Shown piece after piece: positions 35,360-44,811 of a stretch of DNA of 64,000 nt. The notes under the pieces are model-generated. The model saw only the letters and a list, made by a program, of their open reading frames with translations, made no database searches and was not told the origin of the DNA. The position numbers and the translations under genes are program-made. Position 1 is the first letter of the stretch, and each line of letters begins with the position of its first letter. This DNA is from Alteromonas_F sp964429915 (GTDB lineage: Bacteria > Pseudomonadota > Gammaproteobacteria > Enterobacterales > Alteromonadaceae), in the NCBI GenBank assembly GCA_964429915.1, contig CAYSDZ010000002.1, forward strand, positions 62,001 through 126,000, in the 5' to 3' direction.

Positions 35360-37222
35360 TTAATTAATCTCGCATTGTAAGCACATGACATATAACCCTT
35401 GTGGGTCGTTTAATCTGTGCAATTCACTAAAGTCGCCAATAACTTGTTTTACCATGCCTACTAAAGGTGATTCAGTATTACCGATGGCAGATTGGGCAGC
35501 ATAGGCCATTGCTTGACCAAAGAACTCTTTCCAAAATAGCTCTTGGGCGCTGAGTTTTCGTTTTATGTATTGCGTATCGTAATCGTCAAGTTCTGCAAGC
35601 TCAGCAGCCTTTTGTAAGGCATTGCTTAAATCACCAAGCTCGTCAACAAGGCCTATTTCTAACGCAGTTTCCCCTATCCACACACGCCCTTGTGCAATTT
35701 CGTCAACCCTTTGTAAATCTAAATTGCGCTCTGACCCCACTAATGAAATGAAGTTTTTGTACGTATGCTCAACACTGAGTTGAAACAAATCATTATGCCC
35801 TTCACTCAAAGCCCTCACAGGAGACAAGTCGGCAAGTTCAGTTGTACTTACACCGTCGCTATTTACGCCAATGTGACCTAATGAATCCTCAAAGGTTAAA
35901 AACATACCGAATACGCCTATCGACCCGGTAATAGTGCTAGGTGAAGCAACGATATAATCTGTGCTTGCAGAAATCCAATAACCTCCTGAGGCTGCGTACG
36001 AACCCATTTGGGCAATAACAGGTTTGCCTGCTGCTTTTAAATTTAAAATCTCTTGTCGAATGACTTCTGACGCGTTCGCGCTTCCACCAGGAGAATCAAC
36101 TCTTAACACCACCGCTTTCACTTTGTCATCAAGGCGAGCTTCTCTCAATAGACGAGCAGTGCTATCTCCGCCGATAGTACCAGCTTTTTGATTTCCGTCT
36201 AAAATAGTGCCTGAAGCAACAACAATGGCAATGGTGTCTTTCTTGGTAAGATTCTGAGGAAGGGGAGAGCGAATAACTGAAAGATAAGTATTTAATGAGG
36301 TAAGCGCATATCCTTGTTTATTTTCTGCAGAATCAACATAGGTTTTCATTTTATCGCGTATCTGTTCACGCGTTTTTAATTCGTCTACCCAACCATTTTG
36401 TAAGGCATATTCGCTGAAACTTCCATCAACGGCTCTAAATTTTTCTAAAAAGCGATCAAACTTTTCATCAAAATTGCTCATATCAAATCCGCGAGCTGTT
36501 GCTACATCGAATTTATATTGCTCCCAATAGGTCCCCAACCAAGCACGATTTGCTTGTTTAGCCGCTTCCGACATGTCTTCTCGCATATAGGGTTCGACAG
36601 CAGATTTAAACGTGCCTACGCGGAAAATATGCGTTGATATTTTAAGTTTATCAAGCAAGCCTTTGAAATAAAGCCCGAAACGAGAATATCCATCAACCAG
36701 CACAGCTCCCATTGGATTCAGGTAAATTTCGTTTGCATGAGCTGCGAGATAATATTGATCTCTGGTGTAGTAATCGCCAACAGCAAAAATGGGTTTCCCT
36801 GATGCTTTAAATGCCTCAATAGCTTGAGCAACCGTTCGCAGCTTGTCGAGACCGCTTGGCATTAAGCCTTGTACATTTAACACAGCTCCTTCAATGCGCT
36901 TGTCTTCGGCTGCGTTTTCAAGTGCAAAAACCAAGTCTCTTACCAATATTTCAGGATTATCGTCTTCTTCCTCGAACGCTTCTTGCATAAATTTATCGAA
37001 GGGGTCGACTTCCTGTTTTTCTATAACTAGCCTACCGTTTAAATCTAGGTGTAACAGGCTGTTTGGAGTAACGCCTATTTTTTTTGAATCTTTCGATATT
37101 GCCAACACAATCATTATTGCCAGTGCAATAAAAATGATATTGAAGAAAAGCTTTCGACTAAAATTCAGGACAGTCCAAATTCCGACAAATAATGATTTTG
37201 TCCAGCTACTACTTCGCGCCAT
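35360..37222 (-). CDS. sppA: Signal peptide peptidase SppA, 67K type
   Basis: 620 residues from the ATG at 37222, which has AAAGG upstream; the ATG seven codons earlier has no site. One N-terminal membrane anchor (about 20-45), then two S49 domains in tandem. The general-base lysine is in FRVGTFKSAVEPYM near residue 200 and the nucleophile serine in GSYAASGGYWIS near residue 405. It degrades cleaved signal peptides at the inner membrane. It neighbours ydjA, as in E. coli. Confidence 0.95.
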   Translation of the reverse strand: MARSSSWTKSLFVGIWTVLNFSRKLFFNIIFIALAIMIVLAISKDSKKIGVTPNSLLHLDLNGRLVIEKQEVDPFDKFMQEAFEEEDDNPEILVRDLVFALENAAEDKRIEGAVLNVQGLMPSGLDKLRTVAQAIEAFKASGKPIFAVGDYYTRDQYYLAAHANEIYLNPMGAVLVDGYSRFGLYFKGLLDKLKISTHIFRVGTFKSAVEPYMREDMSEAAKQANRAWLGTYWEQYKFDVATARGFDMSNFDEKFDRFLEKFRAVDGSFSEYALQNGWVDELKTREQIRDKMKTYVDSAENKQGYALTSLNTYLSVIRSPLPQNLTKKDTIAIVVASGTILDGNQKAGTIGGDSTARLLREARLDDKVKAVVLRVDSPGGSANASEVIRQEILNLKAAGKPVIAQMGSYAASGGYWISASTDYIVASPSTITGSIGVFGMFLTFEDSLGHIGVNSDGVSTTELADLSPVRALSEGHNDLFQLSVEHTYKNFISLVGSERNLDLQRVDEIAQGRVWIGETALEIGLVDELGDLSNALQKAAELAELDDYDTQYIKRKLSAQELFWKEFFGQAMAYAAQSAIGNTESPLVGMVKQVIGDFSELHRLNDPQGLYVMCLQCEIN

Positions 37223-37318
37223 ACTTTTTACCTTTCTGTACATTTTAGGACGTTATGATACAAGAATTACTTTCGTTTTTTTCTTAATAATTACGAAGCA
37301 ATTTGTAATTAATTGTTT

Positions 37319-37477
37319 CTAAACCTTGAGTGTTTTGTCTTCATCAAGCCAACGAGCAATAAGCTGAGCAATCAGCACATGGTTGTTTTTACTCATTTCG
37401 CCTAATAATAATCTGGTTTTCTTTGTAGTACGTACTTTCTTTTGACCGTTAGTCATAATCCGCGTTAGATTGCTCAT
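37319..37477 (-). CDS. Small basic hypothetical protein (52 residues)
   Basis: ATG at 37477 to TAG at 37319. The product begins MSNLTRIMTNGQKKVRTTKK and continues with a possible helix (NNHVLIAQLIARWLDEDK). It is rich in Lys/Arg at the start and fills the gap between ydjA and sppA. The Shine-Dalgarno is weak (AAGG about 12 bases upstream). I do not recognise a family; coding is suggested by an uninterrupted, compositionally sensible frame. Confidence 0.45.
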   Translation of the reverse strand: MSNLTRIMTNGQKKVRTTKKTRLLLGEMSKNNHVLIAQLIARWLDEDKTLKV

Positions 37478-37530
37478 GAGACACGTAGCCTTATTCTTTT
37501 AAATCAAACTTATTTGGAGACCATTCTGCT

Positions 37531-38085
37531 ATGGATGCAGTGACTTTATTAACACAGCGACATTCTCAACCAAGATTAACAGCTCCTGCACCATCTGGAC
37601 ACACTCTAGACAAAATTTTAACGGCAGGATGTCGAGCTCCCGACCACGCTAGTTTACAGCCTTGGCATTTTATTATTTGTGAGGGAGAAGGGTTAAACAA
37701 GCTGGGTAACATTTTTCAGCAGTCAGCGGTAAAAAATCACAAGCCACAATCCGATATTGACCGAGCACCTAAACTACCACTTAGAGCACCCATGGTGATT
37801 GTTGCAGTGGCAAAATATAAACCTCATGAAAAGGTTCCACGTGTTGAACAGATATGTTCAGCTGCCTGTGCAGTGGTTGCCATGCAGATGTGTGCATTGG
37901 CGCAAGGATTCAATGGTATGTGGAGAACCGGACCGTATTCACAGTGCGAACACGTTAAAAGCGCACTTGAATTGGAAGCGGAAGATGAAATTGTGGGCTT
38001 CTTATATTTAGGAACGCCTGTAATTAAAACGTCGACGGCGCCACAGAAAGTGAACACCGACGAGTTTGTTACCTACTGGCAATAG
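37531..38085 (+). CDS. ydjA: YdjA-type nitroreductase family oxidoreductase
   Basis: 184 residues, the short single-domain nitroreductase fold. The FMN-contacting N-terminal LTQRHSQPRL and RAPDHASLQPWHFII, the ICSAACAVVAMQMCALAQGFNGMWRTG segment and the C-terminal FLYLGTP agree with YdjA. It uses FMN and NAD(P)H; the physiological substrate is unknown. GGAG lies 14 bases before the ATG. Divergent from sppA as in E. coli. Confidence 0.88.
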   Translation: MDAVTLLTQRHSQPRLTAPAPSGHTLDKILTAGCRAPDHASLQPWHFIICEGEGLNKLGNIFQQSAVKNHKPQSDIDRAPKLPLRAPMVIVAVAKYKPHEKVPRVEQICSAACAVVAMQMCALAQGFNGMWRTGPYSQCEHVKSALELEAEDEIVGFLYLGTPVIKTSTAPQKVNTDEFVTYWQ

Positions 38086-38093
38086 AGAATAGC

Positions 38094-39530
38094 TTATTGA
38101 ACTTCAACTATTTTCATGGTGTTTGTTGCACCAATAGTTTCCATTTTTTCACCGTAGGTGAGAATTATTTGGTCGCCAATTTGTACTAAGCCTTTTTGTT
38201 TCAATACGGAGACCACTTCTTCACGAAGTAAACCTGGCGCACAAAGACTCGAGTCGAAATACACGGGTTTTACGCCTCGGTATAGAGCCATTTTATTTAA
38301 CGTCGATTCATGACGAGCCAGCGCAATAATAGGTAATGAGGTCGTCATGCGAGACATTAGTAGGGGGGCTCTACCGCTTTCAGTGAGTCCTACAATCGCC
38401 TTTATCGACTTCAAATGGTTTGCTGCATAAACTGCAGAAAGCGCTGTTGTTTCGCCTACTGAATCAAATTCTTGATCCATTCTGTGACTCGACATTTTTA
38501 CACTTGGGTGAGTTTCTGCCCCTTCGCACACTCGAGCCATTGCAGCAACGGTTTCAACGGGAAAGTTTCCAGCAGCTGTTTCTCCAGACAACATCACCGC
38601 ATCTGTACCGTCTAAAACAGCATTAGCGACATCCATCACTTCTGCTCGAGTTGGCATTGGGCTATCTATCATTGATTCCATCATTTGTGTGGCGGTAATC
38701 GCGACCTTGTTAAGTTGTCGCGTACGTTTGATAAGTTTTTTCTGTACACCGACCAGTTCGGCATCACCGATTTCAACGCCCAAGTCACCACGAGCTACCA
38801 TTACGGCATCCGAGGCTAATATAATATCGTCCATCGCTTCTACTGTGGCAACCGCCTCAGCTCGCTCAACCTTCGCACAGATAGCCGCTTCCAAACCCGC
38901 TTCTTTTGCCAGTTGTCTTGCGTAGTCTAAATCTGCACCGGTACGCGGGAAAGATACCGCTAAATATTCAACACCAATTTTTGCCGCGGTAACAATATCT
39001 TTCTTATCTTTTTCGGTAAGCGCGTCTGCAGATAAACCACCACCTTGTTTATTGATGCCTTTGTTATTTGATAATTTACCGCCTACGGTAACTACTGTGT
39101 GAACTTTTCTTTCTTCCACTTGAGTGACTTTGAGCTGAATTCTACCATCGTCAAGCAACAAGAGATCATCTACTTCGACATCATCTGGTAAGGCTTTATA
39201 GTCTATTCCCACTGCTTCTTGATGCCCGTCTTCCTTGCCCATTTCTGCATCTAAAGTAAATACATCACCTACTTTTAGGAATATTGGGCCTTTTGCAAAG
39301 CGCGCAACACGAATTTTAGGGCCTTGCAAATCACCTAATATCGCCACGTACTTACCTAGTTTGCTTGCCGCATTTCTGACACGCTCAGCGCGGTGAATGT
39401 GGTCATCTGCGTTACCATGGGAAAAATTCATCCGAACCACATTCGCACCTGCGGCAATGATTGCTTCTATTTTTTCTTGTGTGTCCGTCGAGGGGCCCAG
39501 TGTTGCTAGAATTTTAGTTCGTCGTGTCAT
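38094..39530 (-). CDS. pyk: Pyruvate kinase
   Basis: 478 residues. Converts PEP and ADP to pyruvate and ATP. TKILATLGPSTDTQEKIEAI at the start, the metal and substrate site MVARGDLGVEIG near residue 245, the ATQMMESMI motif near residue 280 and GTDAVMLSGETAAG near residue 310 are all present. Length and the KLSNNKGIN stretch favour the PykA-like class. It lies 114 bases downstream of hexR on the same strand, with a HexR-like operator between them. Confidence 0.96.
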   Translation of the reverse strand: MTRRTKILATLGPSTDTQEKIEAIIAAGANVVRMNFSHGNADDHIHRAERVRNAASKLGKYVAILGDLQGPKIRVARFAKGPIFLKVGDVFTLDAEMGKEDGHQEAVGIDYKALPDDVEVDDLLLLDDGRIQLKVTQVEERKVHTVVTVGGKLSNNKGINKQGGGLSADALTEKDKKDIVTAAKIGVEYLAVSFPRTGADLDYARQLAKEAGLEAAICAKVERAEAVATVEAMDDIILASDAVMVARGDLGVEIGDAELVGVQKKLIKRTRQLNKVAITATQMMESMIDSPMPTRAEVMDVANAVLDGTDAVMLSGETAAGNFPVETVAAMARVCEGAETHPSVKMSSHRMDQEFDSVGETTALSAVYAANHLKSIKAIVGLTESGRAPLLMSRMTTSLPIIALARHESTLNKMALYRGVKPVYFDSSLCAPGLLREEVVSVLKQKGLVQIGDQIILTYGEKMETIGATNTMKIVEVQ

Positions 39531-39568
39531 ATTTATTGTCGCTCGGTTTGAAAATAAGGTGTTATAAG

Positions 39569-39587
39569 TTTGTAATTTTTCTACAAA
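39569..39587. promoter_or_regulatory. HexR-like operator upstream of pyk
   Basis: TTTGTA-N7-TACAAA, a perfect inverted repeat with the TGTA-N7-TACA spacing of the known HexR consensus, 39-57 bases before the pyk ATG. Confidence 0.6.
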
Positions 39588-39644
39588 ATAATAGTTTAAA
39601 GTGACAGTAATGTGAATGTTGCACTGTCATGTTACTGCGCGGTC

Positions 39645-40499
39645 TTACCAGTCATTTTTTTTCTCATAGCGCAACCCGCGTAGTCCATCCTTAACGCGCT
39701 TGAGGTTTTCTCTAAATTTGTTGCCTCTGCGTAATGTAAAACCAGTTGCGAGTACATCAATTAACGTTAACTGTGCCACTCTTGACGCCATTGGCATATA
39801 CATATCAGTGTCTTCGGGCACCTCTAAGGAAAGTACATAATTACACTCATTGGCAAGGGGACTATTTGCCGACGTGATCCCAACAACGGTAGCATGATTA
39901 CCACGCGCAATTTGGGCAATTTCAACGATGCTTTTTGTTCTTCCTGTATGCGAAATAAGCACAATAACATCGTGTTCTGTACAATTCATGCTAGACATAC
40001 GCTGCATTACAACGTCTTCAAAGTATATCACTGGAATGTTAAAGCGAAAAAACTTATTCAAGGCATCATGCGCAACAGACGCTGATGCACCGACACCAAA
40101 GAAAAAAATCTTGTGCGCTTGCGTTAACAAATCAACTACGCGGTTAACGGTGCTGACATCAATAGACTGTCGGGCAACTTCTAGGTAAGCCATCGTCGAT
40201 TCAAAAATTTTGTTCGTATATTCCTCAGCTCCGTCGCTTTCGTCTATATGCCGATTAACGTAAGGCGTCCCGTTTGCCAGACTTTGAGCAAGGTGCAACT
40301 TAAAATCTGGGTATCCCTTTGTGTCTAGCCTTCGACAAAATCGATTGACTGTCGGTTCACTCACATCAGCTAGTTTAGCTAGTGTTGCTATACTTGCATG
40401 TATGGCTGATTGAGGATCGGCAAGAATAACATCTGCTACTTTACGCTCAGATTTGCTGAATACTTCGTCGTTTTCGGTTATTTTTTCTAATATATTCAT
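39645..40499 (-). CDS. hexR: HexR, RpiR-family regulator of central carbon metabolism
   Basis: 284 residues from the ATG at 40499. N-terminal RpiR HTH domain (residues 1-77; ASIATLAKLADVSEPTVNRFCRR) and C-terminal SIS sugar-phosphate domain (about 125-260; FFFGVGASASVAHDALNKF, ISHTGRTKSIVEIA). Known HexR proteins bind KDPG and release operators upstream of zwf, edd, gap and pyk. Divergent from zwf, the classic arrangement. Operators in this window are consistent with that role. Confidence 0.95.
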   Translation of the reverse strand: MNILEKITENDEVFSKSERKVADVILADPQSAIHASIATLAKLADVSEPTVNRFCRRLDTKGYPDFKLHLAQSLANGTPYVNRHIDESDGAEEYTNKIFESTMAYLEVARQSIDVSTVNRVVDLLTQAHKIFFFGVGASASVAHDALNKFFRFNIPVIYFEDVVMQRMSSMNCTEHDVIVLISHTGRTKSIVEIAQIARGNHATVVGITSANSPLANECNYVLSLEVPEDTDMYMPMASRVAQLTLIDVLATGFTLRRGNKFRENLKRVKDGLRGLRYEKKNDW

Positions 40500-40693
40500 A
40501 TTTCGGATACGCAATAATTTATCGAGTAGGGCACAACCTGCAATGACGAACAGAAGTGATACCTAAACAAATGAAAGTGTTTGAACTCGCCATACAAAAG
40601 TTGTTTTTAAATGTAATTGTGTGACGAAAAATCAACTATTTTTTACAAAATTTTGACTTAATTGTCTAAATTCATAAACTTTTTATTTAATAA

Positions 40694-40709
40694 GTTGTAA
40701 TTTTACAAC
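40694..40709. promoter_or_regulatory. Palindromic operator in the hexR-zwf gap
   Basis: GTTGTAATTTTACAAC: 7-base arms GTTGTAA and TTACAAC around TT. It holds the TTGT...ACAA ends of HexR sites but with shorter spacing (N6) than usual. It is the best HexR candidate in the divergent 288-base region 40500-40787, which otherwise has no gene. Confidence 0.5.
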
Positions 40710-40732
40710 ATAAAATGGTAATGTCCTAACAA

Positions 40733-40763
40733 ATATGTTGTACATATGTGAATCTTTCTCACA
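40733..40763. promoter_or_regulatory. Two adjoining inverted repeats just before zwf
   Basis: ATATGTTGTACATAT (40733-40747) is followed, sharing one base, by TGTGA-N7-TCACA (40747-40763). The second looks like a CRP site but has seven rather than six central bases. Both are 25-55 bases before the zwf ATG. Confidence 0.4.
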
Positions 40764-40787
40764 CTCAACTTGTAGCGAGACAATGTT

Positions 40788-42269
40788 ATGGTAATGGATA
40801 CTTCATCTGAACCCTGTGATTTCGTTTTATTTGGTGCCTTGGGTGACCTATCTAGGCGTAAACTCTTGCCTTCTTTGTATCAATTGGAAAAAGCCCAGCT
40901 TTTGCACTGCGATACAAAGATCATCGGTGTCGCTAGACAGCAAATTACTCCTGAGCAATTTGTTGAGAAAGTGAAGGACAATATCGAGAGTTTTTCCGGC
41001 GAAACGCTGTGTGAAGAGACTTGGAAACGGTTTCTTGAGCGTATTGACTACGTAAAAATTGATATGAAAGACCCCGAAAATTATAGTCTGTTGGAGTCGC
41101 ATGTTGATCCCAGTAAAATCATGGTGTGTTATTTAGCTACTCCGCCTTCAATTTACGGCGATATTTGTAATGGATTACACACGTGTAACATTATAGATAA
41201 CAGTGTTCGTTTAGTGTTAGAAAAACCGATCGGTCACGACCTTAAATCATCTAAGATCATAAACGAACAAGTCGCTACTTATTTTAAAGAAAGTCAAATA
41301 TATCGAATCGATCATTACTTGGGTAAAGAAACGGTACTCAATCTAATTGCATTGCGCTTTGCCAATTCTATTTTTGCAACCAACTGGGACCATAATAGTA
41401 TCGACCACGTTCAGATATCGGTTGCAGAATCGGTGGGCATCGAAGGGCGATGGGGATATTTTGACGATGCAGGTCAAATGCGAGATATGGTTCAAAACCA
41501 TCTTTTACAGATTTTGACATTGGTCGCAATGGAGCCACCTACCACGCTTGATGCAGATTTTATTCGTGATGAAAAGCTTAAAGTACTGAAAGCACTGCGT
41601 CCGATTAATTCAAGTAACGTTAGTGATATGACCGTAAGAGGGCAATACACAAGCGGTTTTGTAAAGGGTAACGGCGTACCCGGATATCTAGATGAGCCCG
41701 ATGCGAACCAAAGCAGCAAGACCGAAACCTTTGTCGCTTTGAAAGTACTGATTGATAACTGGCGTTGGGCGGGGGTTCCATTTTATTTGAGAACGGGCAA
41801 GCGCTTACCTAAAAAAGTCAGTGAAGTTGTGATTTACTTCAAACGTCAACCGCATAATTTATTTGGAGATAGTTTTTCTACGCTTCCACCTAACAAGCTT
41901 GTGATACGCCTGCAACCCGATGAGGGCGTCGAAATAACAGTCATGAACAAAGTGCCGGGAATGAAAAGCACAGGTAGTATGAATGTACAAAAATCGAAAC
42001 TGGATTTAAGTTTTTCTGATGCATTTTCAGACGAGCGCATTCCTGACGCCTACGAAAAGCTGCTATTAGAAGTTATGTTAGGCAATCAAGCTTTATTCGT
42101 GCGTCGCGATGAAATTGAACAGGCGTGGACATGGGTTGACTCTATACTTTCTGCTTGGCGAAAAGACAGCGAACCCCCTGAGCCATATCAAGCTGGCACA
42201 TGGGGACCCGTCGCTTCAATAGGTTTATTGGCCCGAGAAAACCGTAGTTGGTACGAAAGCAAAAAGTAA
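40788..42269 (+). CDS. zwf: Glucose-6-phosphate 1-dehydrogenase
   Basis: 493 residues. Oxidises glucose-6-P to 6-phosphogluconolactone, feeding the Entner-Doudoroff and pentose phosphate routes. Cofactor motif FGALGDLSRRKLLPSLYQL near residue 15, active-site RIDHYLGKETVLN near residue 178. First gene of zwf-pgl-edd-glk-eda. pgl follows 14 bases after with AAAGGAG in between. Confidence 0.97.
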   Translation: MVMDTSSEPCDFVLFGALGDLSRRKLLPSLYQLEKAQLLHCDTKIIGVARQQITPEQFVEKVKDNIESFSGETLCEETWKRFLERIDYVKIDMKDPENYSLLESHVDPSKIMVCYLATPPSIYGDICNGLHTCNIIDNSVRLVLEKPIGHDLKSSKIINEQVATYFKESQIYRIDHYLGKETVLNLIALRFANSIFATNWDHNSIDHVQISVAESVGIEGRWGYFDDAGQMRDMVQNHLLQILTLVAMEPPTTLDADFIRDEKLKVLKALRPINSSNVSDMTVRGQYTSGFVKGNGVPGYLDEPDANQSSKTETFVALKVLIDNWRWAGVPFYLRTGKRLPKKVSEVVIYFKRQPHNLFGDSFSTLPPNKLVIRLQPDEGVEITVMNKVPGMKSTGSMNVQKSKLDLSFSDAFSDERIPDAYEKLLLEVMLGNQALFVRRDEIEQAWTWVDSILSAWRKDSEPPEPYQAGTWGPVASIGLLARENRSWYESKK

Positions 42270-42283
42270 AGGAGATAATTATA

Positions 42284-42973
42284 ATGGCATTAAACACCTT
42301 GGCCTTTACAGACGCACAACAGTTAAATACGGAGTTTGCAGACACTATTGCGCGCCTTTTAAGCAGTGAGATTAATACTGCGGGAACAGCCAGTTTAGTC
42401 GTGAGTGGCGGAAGAACGCCAATGGGATTGTTTGAGGCACTGAGTAAAAAGCAGATTGATTGGTCGCGAGTGGTCGTTACTTTGGCTGATGACCGTTGGG
42501 TAGATGAAGGCCATGACGACAGCAATGCAAAGCTAGTCAAAACTCACCTATTGAAAAATGAGGCGGCAGCAGCGCGTTTTGTAAGCTTAAAAACCGAACA
42601 TGAAGATGCGTATGATGCTGAATCTAGTGTTGAGGAATTGCTGAAAGATATTGAGATGCCGTTTACGGTTATCATTTTAGGCATGGGTGAAGATGGTCAT
42701 ACCGCTTCATTGTTTCCGTGTTCAAACGAGCTTAAGAAAGGACTTGATCGCGAAAACAAAAATCGCTGTTTGGCCGTGACACCGAAAACCGCTCCTCATC
42801 AACGTATGTCGCTAACGCTTAATTCTATAGTTACGTCGAAAAACGTATTTTTACATCTAACCGGAACGGTAAAAAAGCAGGTGTTGGAAAAGGCTATGAC
42901 TGCCGATTCAGAAATAAAACCTATCGTTTCAGTGATAAACCAAGCTGAGGTCAGCCTTTACTGGGCGCCATAG
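42284..42973 (+). CDS. pgl: 6-phosphogluconolactonase
   Basis: 229 residues from the ATG at 42284 with AAAGGAGA upstream; the frame extending to 42248 overlaps zwf and is rejected. DevB/NagB-like hydrolase: VSGGRTPMGLFEALS near residue 45, ADDRWVDEGHDDSNAKLV near residue 68, and the signature GMGEDGHTASLFPCS near residue 135. It hydrolyses the Zwf lactone to 6-phosphogluconate. Confidence 0.95.
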   Translation: MALNTLAFTDAQQLNTEFADTIARLLSSEINTAGTASLVVSGGRTPMGLFEALSKKQIDWSRVVVTLADDRWVDEGHDDSNAKLVKTHLLKNEAAAARFVSLKTEHEDAYDAESSVEELLKDIEMPFTVIILGMGEDGHTASLFPCSNELKKGLDRENKNRCLAVTPKTAPHQRMSLTLNSIVTSKNVFLHLTGTVKKQVLEKAMTADSEIKPIVSVINQAEVSLYWAP

Positions 42974-42981
42974 GAATCGTT

Positions 42982-44811
42982 ATGAAATCGCAAATTCAAG
43001 ATGTCACAGAGCGTATCGTTGAGCGAAGTCAGGTAACCAGAAAAGCTTACTTGCGAAAGATTGAGAAGGCGCGTCGGCAAGGACCGCATCGAGGTGAGCT
43101 TTCTTGCGGTAACTTGGCGCATGGATTTGCTGCATGCTCGCAGCAGGGAAAAGCAGACTTGCGCAGTATGATAAAAGCCAATGTGGCTATTATTTCATCT
43201 TACAACGACATGCTTTCTGCACATCAACCTTATGAAAGTTATCCTGAACGTTTGAAGCAAGCCATTACCAAAGTGGGCTCGGTTGCGCAGTTCGCAGGTG
43301 GGGTACCGGCGATGTGTGATGGTGTTACGCAGGGAAATGCAGGAATGGATTTGAGCTTGATGAGTAGAGATGTCATTGCTATGTCTACCGCGGTTGCGCT
43401 GTCTCATAATATGTTCGATGCCAGTCTTGCGTTAGGAATTTGCGATAAGATTGTACCTGGGTTACTTATTGGGTCGCTATCTTTTGGTCATCTACCTACT
43501 GTATTTGTGCCGGCGGGACCAATGCCTTCAGGCTTGCCGAACAAAGAAAAAGCGCGTGTACGACAAGAATACGCGGAAGGAAAGGTGGGGCGAGACGCCT
43601 TACTAGAAGCAGAATCAAAGTCTTACCACTCAGCTGGAACCTGTACTTTTTATGGTACTGCTAATAGTAATCAGTTAGTCGTCGAAATGATGGGCTTACA
43701 TTTACCTGGCTCATCTTTTGTTAACCCAGGCACTCCGCTTCGTGACGCATTGACTGATGCAGCAGCAGTTCAAGCAACGCGCATTACCGATTTAGGTGAC
43801 AACTATACGCCTATTGGGCAGATTGTTGATGCCAAAGCGGTGGTGAATGGTCTTATTGGTTTGTTAGCGACGGGGGGGTCAACCAATCACACCATGCATT
43901 TAATTGCTGTTGCACGAGCCGCTGGTTATATTGTTAATTGGGACGATTTCGCAGAGTTATCAGATGCAGTACCATTACTTACACGTATTTACCCCAATGG
44001 TTCGGCTGATATCAATCATTTTGTCGCAGCGGGTGGAATGAGCTTGTTGTTTAAAGAGCTGCTTGATAATGGTTGTTTGCACAACGATGTCAAAACGATT
44101 TGTGGTGACGGCTTAGAGCGCTATATGCTTGAACCCAAATTGCTAGATGGTGAACTTGAATGGGTCTCTGGACTGACAGGTTCCCTCGATAAAGAGGTGT
44201 TGGCGTCTTACAGTAAGCCTTTTAAGCCAACCGGCGGATTATGTGTGTTGTCGGGCAATTTAGGGCGTGGCGTGCTTAAAACATCCTCTTTACCGACGCC
44301 TGACTGTCATATAAAGGCTGAAGCGGTAGTGTTCGAAGATCAATTTGATTTGGATGCAGCGTTTAAATCGGGTGAATTAAACAAGGATTGTATTGTAGTT
44401 GTGCGTTTTCAAGGACCTTCGGCTATTGGAATGCCAGAATTGCATAGGCTTACACCGCCTTTAGGCGTTTTACAAGACAAGGGCTTTAATGTGGCTTTGG
44501 TGACTGATGGTAGAATGTCAGGTGCGTCAGGGCGTGTTCCCGCAGCCATTCACGTAACCCCCGAAGCCTACAAAGGTGGTTTATTAGCAAAAGTCGAGCA
44601 GGGTGACATCATTGAACTTAATACCCTTACTGGAGAGCTAACACTTCACGTAGAACAAGCCGTATTGGATCAGCGCCAAGCCGCTGCCCCTAAGGTTGAG
44701 AATCATCACGAAGGTATGGGCAGAGAATTATTCGGCGGTATGCGCGCCGCCTTAAGTGGGGCAGAAGAGGGCGCTTGTTCTCTCTTCGTAGAGCAGGAGA
44801 GTAACGAGTGA
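42982..44811 (+). CDS. edd: 6-phosphogluconate dehydratase
   Basis: 609 residues, IlvD/Edd family iron-sulfur dehydratase. Converts 6-phosphogluconate to KDPG. SCGNLAHGFAACSQQGK and SSYNDMLSAHQPYESYP at the N terminus, AGTCTFYGTANSNQ with a cluster cysteine near residue 220, and VTDGRMSGASGRVPAAIH near residue 510 are characteristic of Edd. Overlaps glk by four bases (GTGA), so the genes are coupled. Confidence 0.97.
   Translation: MKSQIQDVTERIVERSQVTRKAYLRKIEKARRQGPHRGELSCGNLAHGFAACSQQGKADLRSMIKANVAIISSYNDMLSAHQPYESYPERLKQAITKVGSVAQFAGGVPAMCDGVTQGNAGMDLSLMSRDVIAMSTAVALSHNMFDASLALGICDKIVPGLLIGSLSFGHLPTVFVPAGPMPSGLPNKEKARVRQEYAEGKVGRDALLEAESKSYHSAGTCTFYGTANSNQLVVEMMGLHLPGSSFVNPGTPLRDALTDAAAVQATRITDLGDNYTPIGQIVDAKAVVNGLIGLLATGGSTNHTMHLIAVARAAGYIVNWDDFAELSDAVPLLTRIYPNGSADINHFVAAGGMSLLFKELLDNGCLHNDVKTICGDGLERYMLEPKLLDGELEWVSGLTGSLDKEVLASYSKPFKPTGGLCVLSGNLGRGVLKTSSLPTPDCHIKAEAVVFEDQFDLDAAFKSGELNKDCIVVVRFQGPSAIGMPELHRLTPPLGVLQDKGFNVALVTDGRMSGASGRVPAAIHVTPEAYKGGLLAKVEQGDIIELNTLTGELTLHVEQAVLDQRQAAAPKVENHHEGMGRELFGGMRAALSGAEEGACSLFVEQESNE

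Noticed and set aside
39602..39629. TGACAGT...ACTGTCA inverted repeat after hexR as a terminator
   Set aside because: Seven-base stem with a 14-base loop and no T-run on the minus strand; too weak to call.
40747..40763. TGTGA...TCACA before zwf as a CRP site
   Set aside because: The centre has seven bases and the CRP consensus needs six, so I list it only as an inverted repeat.
42142..42540. 132-codon minus-strand frame over the zwf/pgl junction
   Set aside because: Antisense to zwf and pgl, whose catalytic motifs are intact in the plus frames.
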